This document shows, piece by piece, positions 55,869-64,000 of a stretch of DNA of 64,000 nt. How positions within the stretch are numbered: position 1 is the stretch's first letter; the number at the start of each line of letters is the position of its first letter. The position numbers and the translations under genes are program-made. Origin of the DNA: Rattus norvegicus (lineage: Eukaryota > Chordata > Mammalia > Rodentia > Muridae). The stretch spans positions 89,487,359-89,551,358 of the forward strand of contig NC_086026.1 in assembly GCF_036323735.1 (NCBI RefSeq), written 5' to 3'. Below the pieces are notes generated by a model that saw only the letters and a program-made list of their open reading frames with translations, was not told the origin of the DNA and did not search any database.

Positions 55869-58134
55869 GATGAAACCGTAGAAAAAGCAAAGTACCCTTG
55901 TCTGTTTTCCAAACATTCTTAAATTTTACAAACCTCAACAGTTCTTCCTTATGATTGCCCGTGTCTTAATGCTAAAAGAATACAACTAGTACAAACCCCA
56001 GAGGTGAGAAGGTTCTTAATTTTTCCTGACTTTGCAACTCGATTAATTCTTTAATGGCAAAGAGTCCCACCCGCCTTTTTGTAGTTTCCCAACACACAGT
56101 GGCTGTCTCAGCAGCAGAATGGACTGTCCTCATATAGTCTATGATCCGGTCTAGAAACAAAAGTTAGCAGCAATTAGCTGGCCAAACACGGGAACAGAAT
56201 AAGGAGATTCAGAGGTGCACACATTACTTTAAGCCAACCCCATAGCCCTCTTGACAAATGAGAGGGGGAGGGGTGCTGGTGTTTGGCAATTCAAAAATAA
56301 GCGAAAGGTTGGGCTCTCCTTGAGAGAAAAAGAAACTGACAGTCTCCAACCATGCCTTTCCAAATCACTGGCACAAGGGTTGGGGCAGCTCTCATCGGAG
56401 TGTAAATTGCATTTTACATGTCTGAGGAGCAGGCAAGCCAAATTGCCCAGAGCTCCTTTTTATGAAGCCAATATTAAAATTTTGGCGCAGCTCTGGGATC
56501 TAAGGGATTTGGGTAATGTTTTCCCTCCTAATTAACAACATCCAAACCCTTTCCTACGTTAGTCAAAATTTTTAAAGATTAAAAAAAAAAAAAAAAAGTA
56601 TTATTGCTCCATTGTTGTCGTCACCCGACCATAAGGCTGATATAATGGTTTAGAATGCAGTTGGCAGCTGTGGTCATGAAAAGTTAAAGGGTGGTAGCCT
56701 ACCCACAAAAATCTGTGTGCAGTCGAGGGGGGCAGAAGGGGGCTTGTTAATAAGTTGAACAAAAACTTGAGTCTTGGAAGAGTTTATCTTAGTCTAGTGC
56801 GCCACCTATCGGCTTCCTGACAAAGCATCAGGAATGAATCACCTCTCTTTGGGGTATCTGATGAAAAACTCAGCCTTCTCAGCCAGCCAAGAATTCCGTA
56901 TACGTTTTAAAGAAAAGTTTCTCTCCCCTGCTTAGCCAAAACATTTATCGGAGTGCTTAGCAACGCTCCATTGAGCATTCTCAGACCTAGATGTCTGAAA
57001 GCGGTAGCCCTTACGTGGCAGTAGGATTTCCCTTACTTCCCCCTCATGAATGAAAATGAATCAACTGCCTGAAATGGGGGCACTATGGGAACTGGTCCCT
57101 TTCGGACAACTGGCCCCTCCCCCACCCCTTGTTGGAAGAGGTCAACTCCTTAACTCTCTCAAGTTTTTTTCAGACGCACACACAGGCAAACATGTTTCAT
57201 GAGCCCATCTAGATTCGAGGCGTCACCTACGTCTTCTATAAAGGCTACCTAGCCAAGGACGAGCTTACTCTTGTTTCTTTCTCCCCCAACCCCCATCCTT
57301 CCCCAATATTCCTTAGAAGACTCCAACCTTGGAGGTGAGAGGAGGTATATGCCCAAGATCCGAATTGGTCAGGGGACGGTGGCTGAGGAAGCCAGCTGCA
57401 GGTCGCATTTGTCTCTACTCTTAAATGCGCTAACTCCACACACTTCTGATCGCTACACTCAAAGATTGGAGGAGAAACCTCCTCAAAGGTCCCACTGACT
57501 GACCCTGGGTAAAACTTAATCCCAATGCATTCAGGAGGAACCAAAAAAGGAAGCCTCGGAGCTCTGAAAGCCAGCCTAACTCTCTAGCCCCTTGAAAGCA
57601 GTGGAGGATGAAGCCGGGGCAGCTCCCCCCCCCCACCCCACCCCCGAGCATCTGGAGATGCCACTAGCGCCCAATCTCGCCAAGCTGGAGCGCTTTCCCT
57701 CCATGGAATTCTTCGCGGGGCGTACAGAACTTCACTTCGTTTTCCTGCCATGCCTTGTGTCCCTGCTACAAACCCGGCATCCCTGGCAAAGCCACCAGAT
57801 TATAAAGAGCGACCTACGCAGCCCATGCACTTCCCTGAAAGCGACAGCTGACTATAGAGGACATTCCCCTGCACATGGACACATTGAGTCCTACTTTGCA
57901 CGCCGGCAAGCCACCTTTCCTTCTCCCTCCAAAACTCCAAAGAAACCGCAAAGTTTCTGTGTCACAGATCTATCTCGGGCACACTAATCAATCGCTTCCA
58001 AAGCCAACCAGCCCCTGCTGGGCAGTCTGCCAGCCCCGGGTTAAGGTACAAGCAAGAAGCGACTTTCCCCAGTTATCTTTGGGGAAAGGCCGCGAGGGGT
58101 GGGGGATGGGGTGGGCAACAGAAGCCAGACTGAC
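55208..58134 (-). other. Col12a1 intron 1
   Basis: 2927 nt. It has an (AATA)n run (55843-55868), an A17 run (56581-56597) and a CTCF-like motif (56796-56813). The part near exon 1 is moderately CpG-rich. No additional exon recognised. Confidence 0.75.
56796..56813 (-). promoter_or_regulatory. CTCF-like motif, weaker
   Basis: On the minus strand it reads GCCGATAGGTGGCGCACT, a core match with two or three mismatches, inside intron 1. Confidence 0.35.
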
Positions 58135-58352
58135 CTGAGCCGGAGGTGACAGAGGGAGCGGGCGTCCAGCAGTCTCCGCGTGGGACCCCCCGGGCCTGTG
58201 AGGGCGCTGCGCTCCAGGAGCACCTGACGGCCGCGGGTGTGGAAAAGGCGGCGGGAGCACCCAGGAGCAGCGCCCAAGGCGCGGAGCGGAGGCAGGGGGA
58301 CTGAATGCAGCTGCCCCGCGGACGCGTCTGCAGCGCCGCCTTTGCTGACTGG
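58135..58352 (-). other. Col12a1: Col12a1 exon 1 (5' UTR, non-coding)
   Basis: The 3' end is set by a near-consensus donor, CTCAG|GTCAGT, at 58135/58134. The 5' end is estimated from the TATA-like box and could be off by tens of bases. The exon is GC-rich and contains no ATG on the sense strand, so scanning ribosomes would reach exon 2 unimpeded. It precedes a 2.9-kb first intron. Confidence 0.6.
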
Positions 58353-58420
58353 GAAGAGACTCCGCGCCGCGGGCTACTTAATAGAGGGCTGTTCCCGGCT
58401 CTCAGTTTACTCGGTTACGA
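58353..58420 (-). promoter_or_regulatory. Col12a1: Col12a1 core promoter with TATA-like box
   Basis: On the minus strand a TATA-like TATTAAGT lies at 58376-58383 in GC-rich DNA, about 240 bases before the exon 1 donor. A start site about 30 bases downstream, near 58350, would give a first exon of roughly 215 nt. The surrounding block, about 58.08-58.70 kb, is rich in CpG. The exact start site is inferred from spacing, not seen. Confidence 0.55.
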
Positions 58421-61017
58421 AACGCCTGAGAAGGTGGAAGGCTGCCACGGGTGATGTATGCTCCTCGGCGGTGAAGGAGGTCTACTTTTGGGAACGTGTG
58501 CATACTTCGAGCATTCCTTCGGCGTGAGGTGGCGATCGCCGTAGTAGCAATGCCCCTCCGGGGGCGGGGAGGAGGGAGGGAGAGAGGGGGACAGCCGCAG
58601 CCGGGTTCCCTGCCAAGGGAGGCCGCGGACTCCTCCGCTTGGGGCGGGCTAGGGGGCTCGGGTTTCCCTATCCCAACCAGTTTCTTTAATACGTTTATTT
58701 TTCTAAGTTAAGAACAATGGACAAGAGGGAAACGGATCTTAATTTCAGAACGCCGGGATGGGTATCCCCTTGTCCCTCACCGTGCCATCTCCATCCACCA
58801 CCGTCCCCACCTCCACCTTCCTCCCCCTGTCCTGGGTGCACTTAAAACCGATTTACAGGGTTTCCATTAACTAACTGTCTGTGCACGCGGCGGGCCTCTG
58901 TCTTTCCCAGTCTCCAAGCTGCGACTTTGAAAACTCCGACAGCCGCCTGCTCCCGGCTCAGGGAGAGGATGGCTTTCCCAGGCCTGTCTGTCTAACCTAG
59001 TTTTTCAGGATAGAGCCGGGAGGCTTCGATTCAGTCTGGAGGGAGGGAAAAGGGAAGCTATTGGAACTCCAGGGTCATCCCAACCGAATACTCAAGAACA
59101 AGTTTTATTCGCCGTAGAACTTTTTTGTCAGAGCAAGAGTTGGCCCAACCTGGGGCTTCAGGCAGCTCTTCCCTTAAAAATTCCTAGAGGTGAAAAGGAC
59201 GAAGAGGAGCTCGAGGGCGCGCGCGCGCACGCGCGTGCTACCGAGATGGCCAAATAGGAGCTGAACACGCCAGCACTCAGGCTTTTTCTGTGTCTCCCCT
59301 AATTCCCGGCACTCCACCCCTTGGACGCAGTGGGAGTCTGGCACTTGAAGTTGCCAAATTGTACAAGACGCATGGGAGGAAGCGTCCAGTAGTCACACGA
59401 CGGTATCCGAAAAGCGCTCGAAGACGGATTCATACATGCATTTGTGAGCTCAGAACTCGCTCCGCGGATTTCCGGCTTCTTGAAGCCCAGAGAGAAGTTG
59501 TCTCAGCGGGGTTGGGCTAGTGGGTACTGGAAACTGGAGAAAGCTCAGGACCTGGAGTTAACCGTCCCTTCATAGCAGAAGCTGAGAACGCACCTGATCT
59601 AAGCCTTTCCTCCATCCTTGATCTCACCTTTGCAGATTTGCTCTTCCCTCCTCTACGATAGTGTTGGGATTGACCAAAACTCTGCATGCTGTTTCCCAGT
59701 CTTCTTGCGTCTTGCCCAGTGCACAGGCTGCCTCTGGCCAGAGCTAACCAGAACAAGAGGGGAGTCTGCAAGAAAAGAAACGAGAAAAATGAGAATGGCC
59801 ACCTCTGCACATTCTTGGAGCACGCAGGGCCCACTCAATGGCCACTGAGCAACTTGCACAAAGCGCCCACACAGTGCACAGGCTTTTCCCTCATGTCTCC
59901 ACAGTTCTGGTGTCTGACTAGACCTCCAGCCAGCGTGTGAGCATGTCTGGAGGATGCAATCACCAATGTGTGCGACACAGCTGATGTTTCACATACCTGT
60001 AGTGCTTAGAGGTACCCCAGGAGCAGCAGTGAGCCCCTCTTCAAGCCTGAAGGGACCTCAGCTTCCCAGCCTGCTCTTCAGCAGGACACGTACCACCACG
60101 TGTAGGGAGCAGACTCCAGTGTGGTCCCCAGACACGTGAAGGAAGGGGGCAGCCAGACTGACCAGACCATCACCTCACTGTGTAGGTGAAGGGCTACACC
60201 ACCATAGAACACATACAAGTGCGCACATGTGCGCACGCACACACGCGCGCACGCACACAAGCACAATGACACTCCCTATCTAGAAAGGGAGAAGTGCAGG
60301 AGTAAGAGTATCTGTCCCTTCTGTCCCCATCCTCCTCTTGCTCAGTCTGCAGCCGGAAGACTGAGTGAAAGAAGCTTCTGGACACACACATCCTCTCAAG
60401 CCCAGAGCAGAGAGGGACAGGCTTCCATGCAGGGACTCCTTTTGCTCTAGTCATTCTTAGCCAGAAAGGCTGGGGGAAAAATTGCTAGGTAGGTAAAGTA
60501 AGCCAACAGCTGCAAAAGCCCTGCTCACCCTCCGAAAACCAATTCCTGCGCAAAATTTCATGGTTCTAGAGGAAGAAGTGGGGACGACTTGCTGGTGAAG
60601 GAGACAGTCACAAACTTATTATCTAAGCACGCTTATTCACAAGGGGCCATGGGGCAATTCAAATCCTCGCAGCCTAAAGTCTCAATTGTTTGGTCTCCTG
60701 GGCCCTCTAAACTTGAGTTCAAGTACAGTAAAGGGACAAACAAGATTGAACCCCTCCTACCCAATGCCTTTCAATGGGCATTTACTTCTTAACTCCCCTT
60801 AGACTCCGTTAGGTTGCAGTAAAGCGGTGGTTTTTTTTGCTGACTTGAAGCACAGCTGGTTGTATTTATTGAGTCTAGTTGCTTCCTGTGGGTCTCACTC
60901 CTCCAGCCATATCCCCGCGATCTGCCCATCCTCTCTCTGCCTCTCTTCTGTCCCCACCTCTTCTCCCTTCGAGTCCTGGGTTCCCGGGGGTTCAGGATTT
61001 GCAGATCTCTTGTCACA

Positions 61018-61035
61018 CAGCGCGACCTAGTGGCT
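61018..61035 (-). promoter_or_regulatory. CTCF-like motif
   Basis: On the minus strand it reads AGCCACTAGGTCGCGCTG, one mismatch from the CTCF core CCASYAGRKGGCGC. Binding is inferred from sequence only. Confidence 0.45.
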
Positions 61036-61604
61036 GACTAGAAATCTGAATTAAATTATGGAAGTAGAATTGGATTTTGCGAGCTGGGAGCGATTGGAGG
61101 ATTTGGTGTCGGTTAAGGTGCTCAGTAGAGAAAACCCTGACCCAAAGCTGTGAGGCCCTGCACAGTTTTTGAAAAATAAACAGGGGGGGGGGGGAGATAC
61201 ATTTCAAGATGAAACTGAGACATGGCACCAACACCAGCTTCTAGAAAATTCAAAGTGCATGAAATCAGTTTAACTAAGGTCCCTAGAGATAGGATAAACA
61301 CTTTCTATTCCCACTGCACATTCTAACTGGACTGCCCCCACAGAAAGGAAGGAGAGACCTGGCCTGACATGGAGGCACTATGGAACGCTGAGGATTCTGT
61401 GTGGGCCCAGAAAAGGGTTGTGAGAGTGTGGAGGGTATCGAGGTGCTGGTGTTCCTCCTCCTGGTTGTCGGAGGGATGGTGAACATTTCCCATCCCTGTG
61501 GGCAATTCAATATGCATTTAACCAGCACCTTCTGTGTACCATTTGTCTTAATGATTGTTCTACAGCTGTGAAGAGACACCTTGGGCCACAACTCCTAACC
61601 CTTC

Positions 61605-61658
61605 TGGTTGGTTGGTTGGTTTGTTTGTTTGTTTGTTTGTTTGTTTGTTTGTTTGTTT
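61605..61658. repeat. (GGTT)n(GTTT)n microsatellite
   Basis: GGTT units pass into GTTT units and abut an antisense B1 tail. Confidence 0.92.
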
Positions 61659-61661
61659 TTC

Positions 61662-61795
61662 GAGACAGGGCTTTGTGTAGCCCTGGCTCTCCTGGAACTC
61701 TGTAGATTAGACTTGCCTCAAACACAGAGAGTTGCCTGCCTCAGCCTTTGTCCCCCAAGTGCTGGGATCAAAGGTATGCACCACCACCACCCGGG
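61662..61795 (-). mobile_element. B1 SINE
   Basis: Antisense B1: GAGACAGGGCTTTGTGTAGC, CTGGCTCTCCTGGAACTCTG, CCAAGTGCTGGGATCAAAGG. Its A-rich tail is the adjacent (GTTT)n. Confidence 0.92.
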
Positions 61796-62649
61796 CCTTG
61801 CCAATCCTTCTAATCCTTTCAAATAGTGCCACTCCCCGGTGCCCAAGCATTCAAGTATAGGAGGCCATGGTTGCCATTCTTATTGAAACCATCACACCAC
61901 CAAAAGCCAAGTTCTGAGCAGCCAGTGGTAAAACAATAAAGACAAGGCCTTCCTCTCAAAACTCTGTTAAACAACATTTGAGCTGGGCACCTAAGGCAAC
62001 TTCAAGTAACTGGGCCCCATCGACAACAGGAAAGAAGGGATGCAGTGTATGCCTACCTTTTATCTTCCCAGAATTTCTTCCATGAAGCCAAAGACTTGGA
62101 ATACTTTACCCACACCTCATTTATGCTAAGGGCACAATCTCCCCGACCAGGGTCCAGGGTGTGGGGAGCTTGGGAGCAAAGAGAAGAAAGAGTCTTCACC
62201 ATATGTATCTTACTATGCAAGATCTCAGCCCAAAGTTCATAGGTTGCATTGGAAATCATAAAGGTTCTAAAGCACAGCATCCACATGTAAAACCTTGTCA
62301 CGGTGGACTACTCAGGTTTATTAAGAGCCAAAGTCCGCTGGGAATTTATGTGTAAGTTAGTTCTGACCTCCTTGGGCAAAATGTAAAAGGCAAAAGGAAA
62401 CAAATTCATTTACAAGAGGAAAAAGCAGCTCTTTGCCTGGTTCTCCCTTCATTCCCTCAGTAGTCGATACTGTCTCTCTGACCAAGACAGGGATGTAGGA
62501 TCTATTTGTTCATGGCTGTCAGAGTAAGCTAAGGCACAGAGCTCCTAGTCAAGCATCTACTGTGTCTGCAGGCAGTGTGTGAATGCTGACACACATTTTC
62601 AGGTTGTAGAACTGAAAAATCACAGGAACTCGTGTTTTAAGATTTGATC

Positions 62650-62812
62650 TTGCCCAGAAGCAGTGGCACGTGACTTTAATCTGAAGACTCCAGAGGCAGA
62701 GGCAGGAGGATCTCTGGGAGTTTGAGGCCAACCTGGTCTACAAAGCCAGGTACAGGAAGGCCAGGGCTATACAGAGAAATCCTTGTCTCGAAAAAAACCA
62801 ACCAAACAAAGC
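62650..62812 (+). mobile_element. B1 SINE
   Basis: It reads AAGCAGTGGCACGTGACTTT, AGAGGCAGAGGCAGGAGGAT, GAGGCCAACCTGGTCTACAA, then an AAAAAACCAACCAAACAAA tail. Confidence 0.9.
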
Positions 62813-62985
62813 TTAGATCTTTCTTCTCAACTAAAGTTCAGCTGTAACCAGACAAACATTTCAGTTCCTGATATTTTCTAGTGTATTTTATACACTCACT
62901 AACCAATGCTGTGAAGTGTGTTCATCGTTGACCCACAAGTCTCTAAAGCAGACATAGTTTGAAATAATCCTTAAACTTTGGTGAC

Positions 62986-63002
62986 ATGCGCCCTCTAGTG
63001 GA
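62986..63002 (-). promoter_or_regulatory. CTCF-like motif, strong match
   Basis: On the minus strand it reads TCCACTAGAGGGCGCAT, matching the CTCF core CCASYAGRKGGCGC at every core position. It lies about 4.6 kb upstream of the Col12a1 start. Confidence 0.65.
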
Positions 63003-63214
63003 AAAGATAAGTAATTCCCTGGTCAGGCTTACCTTCATTATTTAATCTGGAGCAATCATTCACAAATGTTTCTCATAGAGCTCACTGAGGCACTCTGGAA
63101 AATCTCCAGATTCCCATGTTTAAGGCCATACCAAAAGAAAGCACCTTTTGTACAAAGTGTGAATACATTAACAATGAGCAGAGAATTTGTAAAGATTCAG
63201 GGAAGGGCCAAAAT

Positions 63215-63286
63215 AAAAACTAATTTGGAAAAGTATGTAGGATAGAGGATAAAAACTAATTTGGAAAAGTATGTAGGATAGAGGAT
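63215..63286. repeat. Perfect 36-bp tandem duplication
   Basis: The unit starting AAAAACTAATTTGGAAAAGT occurs twice without a mismatch (63215-63250 and 63251-63286), next to a (GGAA)n tract. Confidence 0.97.
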
Positions 63287-63294
63287 AAAGAAAA

Positions 63295-63368
63295 CAAAGA
63301 AGGAAGGAAGGAACAAACGAAGGAACGAAGGAACGAAGGAGGGAGGGAAGGAAGGAAGGAAGGAAGAG
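63295..63368. repeat. (GGAA)n-type purine tract
   Basis: GGAA, GAAC and GGAG tetranucleotides run for about 70 nt. Confidence 0.92.
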
Positions 63369-63485
63369 AAATCAGCCCAATCTATCACAATGTCTCAACT
63401 TCCCCTCAAATGACAAAAGAAAGATGAAAATAAATTGATATGAGACATATTTTATGCTACAGAAACTAATTAAGAATTATAAACA

Positions 63486-63580
63486 GGGGCTGGGGATTTA
63501 GCTCAGTGGTAGAGCGCTTACCTAGGAAGCACAAGGCCCTGGGTTCGGTCCCCAGCTCTGAAGGGAAAAAAAAAAAAAAA
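63486..63580 (+). mobile_element. ID SINE with target-site duplication
   Basis: Full ID body, GGGGCTGGGGATTTAGCTCA to GGTTCGGTCCCCAGCTCT, with an A tail. Perfect 14-bp direct repeats AAGAATTATAAACA flank it (63472-63485 and 63581-63594). Confidence 0.96.
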
Positions 63581-63599
63581 AAGAATTATAAACAATCTA

Positions 63600-63755
63600 T
63601 GGTGATTCGAATGAGAATGGACCCCATAGATTCATATATTCAAATGTTTGGCCCCTAATTGGTAGAACTGTTTTTGGAAGGATTAGGAAGTGTGGCTTTG
63701 ATGGTGTGTCACTGGGGTAGGCTTCAGGTTTCAAATGCCCCACAGCAGACCCAGT

Positions 63756-63841
<86 letters not shown>

Positions 63842-64000
63842 CCTTGCCTCCTGCCACGCTTCCTGTCATCATAGTTATGAATTCTCCCTCCTGAACTTTA
63901 AGTCCCAAATTCACCACTTCCTCTTATGAGTTGCTGGGGTCACAGTGTCTCATCACAGCAATAGAAAAGTTTTTACGGCCAAGGTTAGTACCAGACGTTA
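63600..64000 (+). mobile_element. Rodent interspersed repeat, possibly URR1-like, with internal microsatellite
   Basis: The order GGCCCCTAATTGGTAGAACT, GGAAGTGTGGCTTTGATGGT, then GCCACGCTTCCTGTCATCAT and CACAGCAATAGAAAAGTTTT is that of a common rodent repeat I remember as URR1-like. A (CT)n(CA)n repeat (63759-63841) sits inside it. Family name is uncertain. Confidence 0.45.
63759..63841. repeat. (CT)n(CA)n compound microsatellite
   Basis: About 46 nt of CT passes into about 37 nt of CA. Confidence 0.95.

Larger units (their letters stand above)
58421..64000. other. Upstream intergenic region of Col12a1
   Basis: No protein-coding exon of a neighbour is recognised. It holds a CpG-rich shoulder to about 59.5 kb, two alternating purine-pyrimidine tracts, CTCF-like motifs at 61018 and 62986, two B1 SINEs, an ID SINE, simple repeats and a rodent interspersed repeat at the right end. 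Confidence 0.7.

Noticed and set aside
57592..58711. GC-rich ORFs near the CpG island
   Set aside because: They show no domain or conserved composition; they arise because GC-rich DNA has few stop codons. They overlap exon 1 and intron 1 on either strand.
59240..59262. GAGATGGCCAAATAGGAGC, resembling an SRF CArG box or an L1 promoter YY1 site
   Set aside because: The A/T core is one base short of a CArG box, and no L1 promoter sequence follows. A chance match is more likely.
58421..64000. Search for a neighbouring gene such as Cox7a2 upstream
   Set aside because: No recognisable exon was found. In human the next gene lies tens of kb away, consistent with an intergenic stretch here.
1..64000. 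An undescribed defence, mobile or biosynthetic system
   Set aside because: All coding signal is explained by Col12a1 and decayed retroelements. Nothing supports a new system.

Overview
This is mammalian genomic DNA, almost certainly brown rat (Rattus norvegicus). The evidence is several ID SINEs (rat-expanded, tRNA-Ala derived), rodent B1 and B2-type SINEs, rodent L1/Lx tails, long simple repeats and a large multi-exon gene with canonical GT-AG splice sites. I see no bacterial or phage content, no CRISPR array and no obvious new gene system.

One gene dominates. The minus strand from about 58.35 kb down to the left edge carries the first 27 exons of Col12a1 (collagen type XII alpha 1 chain). 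I placed every exon by matching its translation to the collagen XII domain order and by finding an AG acceptor and GT donor in the right phase. Exon lengths sum to 4957 coding bases, or 1652 codons plus one base. This covers the signal peptide, FN3-1, VWA1, FN3-2, VWA2, FN3-3 to FN3-8, VWA3 and FN3-9 to FN3-11. The remaining FN3 repeats, VWA4, the laminin-G-like/TSPN domain and the triple helices lie beyond position 1. Collagen XII is a secreted homotrimeric FACIT collagen that decorates collagen I fibrils in tendon, ligament, fascia, muscle and cornea.

Layout from right to left: 58.4-64 kb is upstream intergenic DNA with a CpG-rich promoter shoulder, SINEs and CTCF-like motifs. About 58.14-58.35 kb is the untranslated first exon. 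55.1-55.2 kb is exon 2 (start codon and signal peptide). 38.7-47.6 kb holds exons 3-10 (FN3-1, VWA1, FN3-2, VWA2). 17.9-36.8 kb holds exons 11-17 (six FN3 domains). 14.7-16.2 kb holds exons 18-21 (VWA3). 0.8-12.4 kb holds exons 22-27 (FN3-9 to FN3-11). Introns are filled with L1 pieces, SINEs and microsatellites.

Points most worth a second look: a triplicated exon 8 splice donor made by an ID element insertion plus tandem duplication; VWA2 encoded in one 603-nt exon, the same length as the three exons that encode VWA1; an (ATG)14(CTG)8 repeat starting at intron position +8 after exon 15; a minimal uORF just before the start codon; and three same-orientation CTCF-like motifs around the promoter.
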